From NCBI GenBank assembly GCA_903813345.2, contig CAIIXF020000011.1, positions 19,139,754 through 19,203,753 on the forward strand: DNA of 64,000 nucleotides. Direction: 5' to 3'. The position numbers and the translations under genes are program-made. Positions 54,755 to 64,000 of this stretch are shown one piece after another. The notes beneath the pieces are model-generated. The model had not been told where the DNA came from. It did not search any database and worked only from the letters and a program-made list of their open reading frames with translations. This stretch comes from Owenia fusiformis. Taxonomy: Eukaryota; Annelida; Polychaeta; Sabellida; Oweniidae. Numbering within the stretch: the first letter of the stretch is position 1; each line of letters starts with the position of its first letter.

Positions 54755-55380
54755 TTCCCAAATCAAACTTGTTCCATACAAAGCATAACAAAATTGCCTT
54801 TCTGTTGGTACATTATACTATTTTATAACATACCTATGATGATGTATAGTGCAAAGTGTTCACAAGACAGCGGGCCAATATAAGTTTTGAAAAGCCCGCG
54901 CCCGCTAACTTTCTGATTGGTCAAGGGGCTGACGTCATAACCAATCAATCGAAGATAAAACTGCACGAGCAAATTTTCTAATCTCATTTCAATCATTTTC
55001 AAACCATTTGTCTGTCAATTCTATAAGAAAACGGTTCTCTCTGACCAGTCTACATCATCATAGGTATGTTATAAATCGTTTATGTCACTATCGTGGCACA
55101 TATGCCCTCGGTTCTCAGAGATCAATGTCCCTCCCAAGGTCGGGCCATATATCACTGAGACCTCGGGCATATATGCCACGATAGTGACATAACCGCTAAG
55201 TACAGCCCCCCCCCCCCAGCGGAGTTTGGATCCCCAGCTGTGAGAGGCGCTTATAACAGCTGGGGACCCAAACATAGTTAAAAGGGACTCTTATAACTGA
55301 ATGATGTACAAACAGAAAGGCATTTTTGTTTCGCTTTGTATGGAACAAGTCTGATTTCAGTAGGAGACTCAGTCCTTGAT
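54755..55380. mobile_element. Foldback element with inner hairpins and promoter-like motifs
   Basis: Outer arms AACTTGTTCCATACAAAGC (about 54768) and GCTTTGTATGGAACAAGT (about 55335) are inverted, and pairing continues through GCCTTTCTGTTGGTACAT / ATGTACAAACAGAAAGGC. Inside are two more palindromes: TATGTCACTATCGTGGCACA with its complement (55080-55191), and TGGATCCCCAGCTGT / ACAGCTGGGGACCCA (55227-55272). An A+C-rich loop contains a C13 run. Confidence 0.75.
54905..55064 (+). promoter_or_regulatory. Promoter-like module within the foldback element
   Basis: CTGATTGG (54914), TGACGTCA (54930-54937), CCAATC (54941) and GATAAAA (54954) precede a stretch ending CATCATAG|GTATGT at about 55063. 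The order CCAAT-CRE-TATA-like-donor resembles that at 44.2 kb. No downstream plus-strand gene is seen. Confidence 0.4.
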
Positions 55381-55520
55381 TTTCACATATTTGGTTGGTC
55401 TAAAATTCAAATTGAATTCTCTTAAAATTAACTTGAATGGCAAGCACAATCCTGATCTAGCATAAGCATTGTTTCAAGATGGATAATATTCATAATGTAC
55501 AATATATTCATAAACCTAAA

Positions 55521-55557
55521 TCTCTTTTGTAAGTAATGGGTGGCCCTGAAAAGGGCC
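55521..55557 (-). terminator. Histone 3'-end stem-loop and downstream element
   Basis: On the minus strand GGCCCTTTTCAGGGCC (55557-55542) is the canonical 6-bp stem / 4-nt loop of replication-dependent histone mRNAs. It lies about 33 nt after the H1 stop codon and is followed by a purine-rich TTACAAAAGAGA histone downstream element. SLBP/U7 processing is established for this class. Confidence 0.95.
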
Positions 55558-55589
55558 TTTGGGTTTGTGGTGGTTGAAGGCTTCACTGC

Positions 55590-56150
55590 TTATTTCTTGG
55601 CTGGTTTCTTTGCTGCTGCCTTCTTCTTGGGAGATTTCTTTGCAGCTGGCTTTTTTGGTTTGGCAGCTTTCTTGGTTGGAGTTTTCTTCACTGCCTTCTT
55701 TGCTGCTGGTTTCTTGGCGGCCTTCTTGGGTGTTTTAGGTTTCTTTGCTGCCTTCTTTGGGGTCTTTACTTTCTTCTCTTTCTTGGCCACTGGTTTCTTT
55801 GCCTTGGGTTTCTTGGCAGCTGGTTTCTTCTTCACTACCTTGACCTTCTTTGGCTTCTCAACCTTGCCAATTTTGAAGGAGCCAGATGCACCAGTTCCTT
55901 TCGATTGCTTGAGAGCACCATTCTTCACACCAGCGCGAAGAGCCATCTTCAGGTGAGAGTTAACAGATGCATCGCCACCAAGGTCCTTGAAGTTAGCCTG
56001 GATGTACTTCAGGATAGCAACTCGGCTGGATCCTGTACGATCTTTCAGAGCACTGATCGCTTGCTTGACCATCTCGCTGTATTTGGGGTGATTGGATACC
56101 TTCTTTGGCTTGGCTGCCTTCTTTGCTTTTGGTGCTGCTACGTCTGCCAT
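55590..56150 (-). CDS. Linker histone H1, replication-dependent type (186 aa, intronless)
   Basis: The ATG at 56150 opens [17 protein letters not shown]. The winged-helix globular domain spans about residues 19-95, with [34 protein letters not shown] and [20 protein letters not shown] then GASGSFKI. A Lys/Ala/Pro-rich tail with SPKKK- and TPKK-type repeats follows, ending AKKPAKK. The length is normal for invertebrate H1. It binds linker DNA at the nucleosome dyad and compacts chromatin. The gene has no intron and a classic 3' stem-loop, so it is expected to be S-phase expressed. No core histone genes are in the window. The upstream region is unusual: a 4.5-kb palindrome begins 50 bp before the ATG. 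Confidence 0.97.
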   Translation of the reverse strand: MADVAAPKAKKAAKPKKVSNHPKYSEMVKQAISALKDRTGSSRVAILKYIQANFKDLGGDASVNSHLKMALRAGVKNGALKQSKGTGASGSFKIGKVEKPKKVKVVKKKPAAKKPKAKKPVAKKEKKVKTPKKAAKKPKTPKKAAKKPAAKKAVKKTPTKKAAKPKKPAAKKSPKKKAAAKKPAKK

Positions 56151-56199
56151 TGTTGATTGATGCAGTAAGGTGCTGTAGAATTTCTACGAAGTCCTTTTA

Positions 56200-59100
56200 G
56201 TATAGTAGGAACAAGGGGTTCCCATGCACCCATAAGGTGTGAATAAGTTACATACATTTTTGTAATCCCTAGGGTGTCTATTTAATGAATTCATTTGTTA
56301 ACATTGCCAACTAATGTCCCATAGTACTTTTATGGCGGCATTCAGTTACCATGGTTACGCATCTTTAGAATCTTACCTTGGTATCTTAAATCATTTGTAG
56401 CTCTGTCATTATTTGGTCTATAGAAATGATATTGGTACCAAATTGAACCTCGTTAAATTTTCAATAAATTTCTGATATTCAATTATGCAAATTATCTAAT
56501 TTGCATAAATTATGACGTCATCAATCTATTTTTGGTTCAGAATTTCCAACTATAGCAACATATCTATTAGAACTGAGGCTGTATGGCAAAATTTCTGAAA
56601 GGTTTTGTCCTTTATTCTATAAGTAGAAGGTATAAGCAACATAAAAGTGAAAACAGATTCAAAATTGAATCAGTATTACGAAAGTTATGTAACTTTCGAG
56701 GCAGCTATCGTGAATGTCATTATTTGACAATAATATACATACATCTTACCTTGGAGTCTTGAATCAATGTAGCTTCGCCATTATTTGGTCTATAGAGATG
56801 ATATTGGTATCTGATTAAACCTTATTAAATTTACTATATGGTTACAATATTCAGTTATGCAAATTAGCTAATTTGCATTAATTGTGACGTCATCAATCCA
56901 TTTTTGGTTCAGAATATCCTAGTATAGCAACATATCTATTAGAACTGAGGCCATATGACAGAACGTGTGCATAGTTTTGTCCCTTATTTGATGAGTGGAA
57001 GATATAAGCAACATTAAAGAGACAACAAATCTTCAAAATTGGATCAGAATTAACAAAATTATCCAGCTTTGGAGGCAGCTACTGTGAACGTCATTGTTTG
57101 ACAATTTTAAAAATAATATTAAATTAACAAAAAAAGTAACAACCATAGTTGTTTCAATCTTATTGAGTAAAAATGTGCATGTATTGAACTGAACTAATAA
57201 GTGTGTGGAAATGTTACATGTATTTTGACTATCATTCACAAGGGTCAAAACGGTTATTTCTACCCTGTATATTAAAGATCAAATTTTATAATTTACCATG
57301 CATCATATTCTTCATATTCTTGATTCTTAAAGTGTCTGAAGTATAAAGCATGATTAGAAGTGAAGATGATTCATCATATGGTTTATGTAATATTTCTAAC
57401 ATTTCAGATGCTATGGTAACATCACTTGATAATGAGGTTTTTACATTTCATGTTCTTAATGAGTTAAAAGAAAGTTATTCTCCCTTTGCTTAGAGATAAA
57501 TAGTCACATGAATTTGTTTAAAAAAATTATAACTTAATTTAACCCCCTCCTGACAGCCCCCGTATTCGAAGATTTTGGTGAAACCTGGCAAAATACATTA
57601 ATTATTAGGTTCCAGAAGCCCCCAGAAGCTATATGATGGCCCCCAGTGGCCCCAAGAATCTATACAGGGGCCCCAAGTGGCCCCCAGAAGGTATACGATG
57701 GCCCCCAGTAGCTATACAAGGGCCCACAGAAACTATACTGTGGTCTCCAGAAGCTATATGGTGGCCCCCAGTGGCCCTCAAAAGCTATATGATGGCCCCC
57801 AGAAGCTAATTAGTGGCCCCCAGGAGCTATATGGTGGCACCCAGAAGCTATACAGGGAACCCCAGTGGCCCCAAGAAGCTATACGATGGCCCCCAGAAGC
57901 TATACTATGGCCCCCAGAAGCTATACAAGGGCCCCCAGAAACTATACTATGGTCTCCAGAAGCTATATGGTGGCCCCCAGTGGCCCCTTTGAATCTATAC
58001 AGGGGCCCCAAGTGGCCCCCAGAAGGTATACGATGGCCCCCAGAAGCTATACAAGGGCCCACAGAAACTATACTGTGGTCTCCAGAAGCTATATGGTGGC
58101 CCCCAGAAGCTATATGATGGCCCCAAGAAGCTAATTAGTGGCCCCCAGGAGCTATATGGTGGCACCCAGAAGCTATACAGGGGACCCCAGTGGCCCCAAG
58201 AAACTAAACGATGGCCCCTAGAAGCTATACAGGAGCCCCAAAAAGCTACATGATGGCCCCAAGAATCTATATGATGGCCCCCAATGGCTCCCAGAAGCTA
58301 TACAGGGCCCCCAGTAGCCCCTAGAAGCTATACGGTAGCCCCCAAAGCTATATGGTGGCCCATTGGGGGACACTGTATAGCTTCTGGAGGCCATCGTATA
58401 GCTTATGGGGCTACCGTATAGTTTCTGCGGGCCCTTGCATAGCTTCTGGGGGCCATCTTATAGCTTCTGGGAGCCACTGGGGGCCCCTGTATAGCTTCTG
58501 GGGGCTACAGTACAGTTTCTGCAGGCCCTTGCATAGCTTCTGGGGGCCATCGTATAGCTTCTGGGAGCCACTGACTGTGGGCCCCTGTATAGCTTCTGGG
58601 GGCCACTATATAGCTTTCGGGGCCACTTAGGGCCACCGTATAGCTTCTAGGGGCTACTGAGGGGGCCCTTTATAGCTTCAGGGAGCCATTGGGGGCCACC
58701 ATATAGATTCTGGGGGCCATTGTGTAGCTTCTGGGAACCACCATGTAGCTCCTGAGGGTCACTATTTAGCTTCTGGGGGCCATCATATAGCCTATGAGGG
58801 CCACTGGGGGCCACCGTATAGCTCCTGGGGGCCACTAATTAGCTTCTGGGGGCCATCATATAGCTTCCGAGGGCCACTGGGGGCCACCATATAGCTTCTG
58901 GAGACCATAGTATAGTTTCTGGGGGCCCTTGTATAGCTTCTGGGGGCCATAGTATAGCTTCTGGGGGCCCCCGTGTAGCTTCTGGGGGCCACCGTATAGC
59001 TTTTTTGGGCCACTGGGGGCCCCTGTATAGCTTCTGGGCGCCACCGTATAGCTCCTGCGGGCCACAGGGTTTCCTGTATAGCTTCTGGGAGCCACCGTAT

Positions 59101-60691
59101 AGCTCCTGGGGGCCACTATTCAGCTTCTGGGGGCCAACATATAGCTTTTGGGGAGCACAGTTTAGCTTCTGGGGGCCACTTGGGGCCCCTGTATAGATTC
59201 TTTGGGCCACTGGGGGCCATCATATAGCTTCTGGGGGCTTCTGGAACCTAATAATTAATGTATTTTGCCAGGTTTCACCAAAATCTTCGAATACGGGGGC
59301 TGTCAGGAGGGGGTTAAATTAAGTTATAATTTTTTTAAACAAATTCATGTGACTATTTATCTCTAAGCAAAGGGAGAATAACTTTCTTTTAACTCATTAA
59401 GAACATGAAATGTAAAAACCTCATTATCAAGTGATGTTACCATAGCATCTGAAATGTTAGAAATATTACATAAACCATATGATGAATCATCTTCACTTCT
59501 AATCATGCTATATACTTCAGATGCTTTAAGAATCAAGAATATGAAGAATATGATGAAAATCAGACTACATGTATACAATTTATATGAATCATTGAAAGTG
59601 CATGGTAAATTATAAGATTGGATCTTTGATATACAGGGTCGAGATAACCGTTTTGACCCCTATGAATGATAGTCAAAATGCATGTAACCTTTCCACATAC
59701 TTATTAGTTCAGTTTAATACATGCACATTTTTACTCAATAAGATTGAAACAACTATGGTTGTTACTTTTTTTGTTAATTTAATGTTCTTTTTATAATTGT
59801 CAAACAATGACGTTCACGGTAGTTGCCTCCAAAGCTGGATAATTTTGTTAATTCTGATCCAATTTTGAAGATTTGTTGTCTCTTTAATGTTGCTTATATC
59901 TTCCACTCATCAAATAAGGGACAAAACTATGCACACATTCTGTCATACGGCCTCAGTTCTAATAGATATGTTGCTATACTACGATATTCTGAACAAAAAA
60001 TGGATTGATGACGTCACAATTAATGCAAATTAGCTAATTTGCATAACTTAATATTGTAACCATATAGTAAATTTAATAAGGTTTAATCAGATACCAATAT
60101 CATCTCTATAGACCAAATAATGGCGAAGCTTCATTGATTCAAGACTCCAAGGTAAGACGTATGTATATTATTGTCAAATAATGATATTCACGATAGCTGC
60201 CTCGAAAGTTACATAACTTTCGTAATACTGATTCAATTTTGAATCTGTTTTCACTTTTACCTTCTACTAATAGAATAAAGGACAAAACCTTTCAGAAATT
60301 TTGCCATACGGCCTCAGTTCTAATAGATACGTTGCTATAGTTGGAAATTCTGAACCAAAAATAGATTGATGACGTCATAATTTATGCAAATTAGATAATT
60401 TGCATAATTGAATATCAGGAATTTATTGGAAATTTAACAAGGTTTAATTTGGTACCAATATCATTTCTATAGACCAAATAATGACAGAGCTACAAATGAT
60501 TTAAGATACCAAGGTAAGATGTCTAAAGATGCGTAACCATGGTAACTGAATGCCGCCATAAAAGTACTATGGGACATTTGTTGGCAATGTTAACAAATGA
60601 ATTCATTAAATAGACACCCTAGGGATTACAAAAATGTATGTAACTTATTCACACCTTATGGGTGCATGGGAACCCCTTGTTCCTACTATAC
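56200..60691. mobile_element. Giant foldback (palindromic) element, ~4.5 kb, TA-flanked
   Basis: The left end GTATAGTAGGAACAAGGGGT and the right end ACCCCTTGTTCCTACTATAC are exact inverted repeats, flanked by TA at 56198-56199 and 60692-60693. The arms (56200-57605 and 59237-60691) stay closely inverted for about 1.4 kb. Each arm contains an internal direct duplication of roughly 365 bp, with ATGCAAAT, ATTTGCAT and TGACGTCA in each half. The centre is a 21-bp minisatellite in inverted halves. No transposase frame was recognised, so this is a non-autonomous foldback of Tc1/mariner-like target preference. Confidence 0.9.
57605..59240. repeat. 21-bp minisatellite in two inverted blocks (palindrome core)
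   Basis: Left block (to about 58360) repeats GGCCCCCAGAAGCTATACTA-type units; the right block repeats the reverse complement, CTTCTGGGGGCCACCGTATAG. The 21-bp unit with few stops keeps several frames open on both strands (up to 146 codons). These are not genes. Confidence 0.93.
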
Positions 60692-60699
60692 TATTTAGT

Positions 60700-60790
60700 C
60701 AGATGAAACTGAGTGAATAAATTTTAGGCGAATGTGTTGTTGATTTATACAAATCGCGCGGACGTTAGAGAACGTACTTCCGGTTTCTAC
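60700..60790 (-). promoter_or_regulatory. Candidate original H1 promoter (TATA box, initiator)
   Basis: On the minus strand GATTTGTATAAATCAACAAC places TATAAA at 60749-60744. About 36-40 nt downstream is CTCAGTTTC, an initiator-like site, and about 20 nt further the palindrome begins at 60691. Upstream are GCGCG and ACCGGAAGT (ETS-like). If the palindrome is removed in silico, the TATA box lies roughly 95 nt before the H1 ATG, normal for histone genes. Inference from motif order and distance. Confidence 0.5.
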
Positions 60791-63700
60791 TGAATCAGAA
60801 TAGAAATGTCTGCTGTGAATTTCAAAGTGTGCTTGTCGACCTTTTTCAAGTATTTTTTTCTCTAATAATTGGCCAAGATAAATAGGACTTTTTGGACTAA
60901 ACAGAAAGCCACGATACTATATTTTATCACAAAATAATATTTGATCCACTGCTTTGATTGCTTAATACAAATTTTACTGTTTGAATGTCATTTGTTGGTT
61001 AAAAAATCTTCGAGTTTCTACCTTCACACGTGTTTATCCCAACGAAATTGGCAAAAAGACATTCGTTTTTATTTATAATCAATAATTCCAACATGTATTC
61101 TATCAAATAAAGCCAAGTTCATAAATTTTATACTTAAATTACGGGTAGAAATTAATTATTGAATTTGGATAACAAACACACTTTATTTCGATCGGCCGCC
61201 ATTTTGGTCCAACAAAGATCGTAAAATACACAACGGTTTTCCTGTTCAATGCGATTAATTCACGTAAAACTACACGATAAAACTATCATAAAACAATGAA
61301 AATTTATCAAAGCTTTGATAAAATGTCTGAAATACAACCTTGCTAAATAGGGGAATGCTCGAAATAACAGCTAATGTTTTTCTCCATTGAAATACATTAT
61401 GGGAAATCTAGGTCAAAATAGTTTGTGTGTAAGATAACTGTTTGAGACAATTCGCTGATTTATACTCATCCAAAACGTCGATTGTGAACATTTGACTGAT
61501 TAATTATATCAATGTGATGTATTCTAAAACATTGGAATGACTTTTAATAAACATTTCCAGGTAAGTCGAGTAGTTTGGATACCAATTGCGTTTTAACGTT
61601 TGGTTGTGCTTTGTCTAGTTTTATGTTTGCACGGAATACAGTGTAAGCCTACCTGCGCATACATATGCATGCACTTTCCGAGAGCGTATGGGATCGGAGA
61701 CGTTTCATTTTTGAATATCAATTAAAATAAAATCTCTCCCGATAACACTATTAAATTATATTCACAAATCTGAATTTGCAATACACCCGAGCTAACCGAT
61801 GTGCACAACTGAGGTCACAAGTCAGTACTGTACTTAATCAGATCGATGATTGTGCTTCACTTAGTGAAATTGAGTAAAGAAAGTATGGAAACTTCGTGTT
61901 TTTGCTTTAAACCCAAATGTTTTACCTAATGAACTGTTCCTTTCTCATGTTAATTACTGATAACTGCTAACAACCCGAGTAACAATGGTGTCTAGATGAT
62001 CAGTACGAGCAATGAACACAACCCGTTGAGCAATCATACCAAATATGAAAAATACATGCAATAATATCCATTGTTTTCAGCTTTATTCGGACGTATTTAT
62101 GTCTAGAAGTAATGGAGTTCAATAATTTGAGCACTTATAACTCAGCACAAATGACTAGAACCGGCCTTTGTAAGTGGAACGTAATTGGTCCGCATCAAAA
62201 TTTGTTCCACTTGCAAGGGCACAAACAACACTGTGAAGAGTTCCATTTACAGAGGTTATACTATCATGGGATTGAGTCAAATCAGTTTTATTTGATTTTG
62301 ACTTGTTAAGGGGAAAATACATCGTATGTTATTTAATTACTAGTATACCCTATTATAGGCGATCGATCTTTTATATTGTGTTTACCTCTACACCCCCCCC
62401 GGCCCCCCCCCAGTCTATGATTGTTCTGGTTATCTGCCATGAAAAACTTTTTTCAAAATGTAAGACTCATTTTCTAATAAATGACACCAGATTTATAACT
62501 TTTTCTAAGGTAGAATGGCGTTTGGTGACCAACATCGGCTGAAAACAACGGATATGATAGCATGAGCTTTCACATAGGAATGACAAAATGGGATATTGTT
62601 GTTGTTTTCAGCTTTATCCCATTTCGACGCCGTCATCCATATCAGAAGTGACATAGTGCAGAAGAAATTCCTATTAAGGTTAAAAACAAAAATGAATATA
62701 TATGGTTGAAAAAAAAGCGACAAGGAGAAAAATATTTCCAAACCTATTCAAAAAAGCCTCGTGTGACTTTAGTACATTTCCATTATTTAGATTAAAATTG
62801 GCGGATAGGTGACCCAGACAAAAATAATGTAAATTATAATGGCAATAGAAGAACACCATACCCTGCGCGCAGAGTCTAGTTATTAAGAAGACGAAGCTCT
62901 CTCCGTTTTAAGATACGAAATCGGAGAAATGCAAAGGGTAAGAACATAATGATAACCTTCACGTGATGAGATTATCCACAATAAATTTTAAAAAAATGAT
63001 AAAAACTATTCAATTAACTCTTAGCATTGATGATGTTAAAAAGCGACGAGGCATGTCTGCCTAAACCTGGCTACGCTAGAGAGAAATATGTCGGAGGCTA
63101 AAAGATGAAGAATAGCACTTCGGATAACAATAGTGATTTGGCTAGACACAATTTTAAAAGCCGAATTTTTAATGTTTTTTTTACCTGAACATTCATACAT
63201 TGATTTCTAATTCTTAGTTATAAACAATCTTCTCTTCTTCTTTTGTATAACTCGTTAAATAGCGCCCCTCTGCCCCCCCTCCCAATTTCATTTTCCTGTT
63301 GAATATATGGCGGAGGCGCTATTAAACGAGATATATATAATACAGTTCTTATACTATTCATCCTTGGTCACTTCTTTCCATAACTGAATGACTCCTTTTG
63401 CTAAAGAATGCTTCATACCTCTATAATGATAAGACAATATCAGAAAGATCGTTTGCAATATCATTTGTCATATCGGATTAATGGCAGAGGGGCGCAAAAT
63501 TCGTTTCACGAATGGAGGATTCGACACAGTGAATTGTGAGATGATTTAACAGCGTATGTCTTGTTTCCAGACTTTGAATGAGTGCAGTAGGAATTCCATA
63601 AGATTTTACTTTAATTATTTTTTGCAAGGACAGTATTTTTGCAAAGGTTTCCAAGGTGAAATGGTCATAACTACGCTTACCATTTGAAATTTTACCTGCA

Positions 63701-64000
63701 TAGGCACCTGTATTGTTATTCTTTATGATACTAATCAAGGTGTTTCACTTGATGAGGGTCATCAATTTCAGGGAATCTAAAAAAGCCATGTTTGATTGGA
63801 ATTTCAATAGAATCAATTTTAATAGACTAAAATATTGGATTGGGAGGTTATATAATTTAATTCAGACAGTACTTTAGACGTATATCAAGTACAAAAATAG
63901 TAAAGATATTGGGAAATTGCTGTCAGATAATCTTGCTTCAAATCTCTGGACCCCCTCCAGCCTCCTCCTTACCACCTTCACCATCTTGTGGAGAATGGCG
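60791..64000. other. No gene recognised
   Basis: AT-rich sequence without convincing exons. It contains a GGCCGCCATTTTGG segment (61195), C-rich runs (62390-62412), a relative of the 43.3-44.9 kb repeat (62860-62945), a palindrome CTCGTTAAATAGCGCC / GGCGCTATTAAACGAG (63249-63331) and a copy of the ~110-bp dispersed repeat at the right edge (63930-64000). An 86-codon minus-strand frame at 63478-63738 shows no family features. Confidence 0.45.

Noticed and set aside
55540-55956. 138-codon Phe/Ala-rich plus-strand frame
   Set aside because: Antisense shadow of the Lys/Ala-rich tail of histone H1.
57677-59210. ORFs of 86-146 codons on both strands
   Set aside because: Open only because the 21-bp minisatellite unit is a multiple of three with few stops; both orientations are equally open.
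63478-63738. 86-codon minus-strand frame near the right edge
   Set aside because: No recognisable domain, composition like the surrounding intergenic DNA, no splice or promoter support.

Overview
This is a nuclear genomic segment from an animal. The genes have many short GT-AG introns, the proteins are metazoan (exportin-4, IST1, ZUP1/ZUFSP, VWD and VWA secreted proteins, a replication-type histone H1), and the intergenic DNA is AT-rich and full of MITEs, LINE and SINE fragments and minisatellites. The overall look (dispersed repeats with GTCC/GTTC microsatellites, CAGTAAAACCT MITEs, PHD-bearing LINE ORF1) fits a marine invertebrate. I cannot name the phylum from the sequence alone. All exon models below were built by hand from reading frame, splice-site consensus, phase agreement and recalled vertebrate orthologues. 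Single-base errors in positions are possible.

Layout. 1-5.3 kb: two exons of a secreted VWA-domain gene (-), with two LINE fragments between them. 5.5-7.86 kb: a 34-bp minisatellite grading into degenerate repeats that copy the 3' splice site of the next exon. 7.86-15.68 kb: 14 exons encoding the C-terminal ~700 residues of exportin-4 (+); its N-terminal half is not visible. 15.87-18.23 kb: a 40-bp minisatellite with a ~759-bp higher-order repeat. 21.94-26.10 kb: complete IST1 (ESCRT-III-like), three coding exons (-). 27.3-51.09 kb: complete ZUP1 (K63-ubiquitin peptidase), nine coding exons (+). Its 17.5-kb fourth intron contains, on the opposite strand, two tandem paralogues of a secreted VWD protein at 32.1-36.4 and 41.0-45.9 kb. 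54.7-55.4 kb: a foldback element with CCAAT/CRE motifs. 55.59-56.15 kb: an intronless histone H1 (-) with a canonical 3' stem-loop. 56.20-60.69 kb: a 4.5-kb giant palindrome that appears to sit in the H1 5' UTR, separating the start codon from a TATA box near 60.75 kb. 60.8-64.0 kb: no gene recognised.

The genes are not one pathway. IST1 (ESCRT), ZUP1 (ubiquitin/DNA damage), XPO4 (nuclear transport) and H1 (chromatin) are housekeeping genes that happen to be neighbours. The most interesting signals are structural: (i) minisatellites apparently born from intron/exon 3' splice-site junctions, seen independently upstream of an XPO4 exon and upstream of exon 4 in both VWD paralogues; (ii) a tandem segmental duplication that copied a nested VWD gene together with a ZUP1 exon, leaving a dead ZUP1 exon copy without the catalytic Cys; (iii) a giant foldback transposon carrying octamer and CRE motifs inserted between the H1 promoter and its ORF; (iv) a paralogous empty site that dates a MITE insertion.
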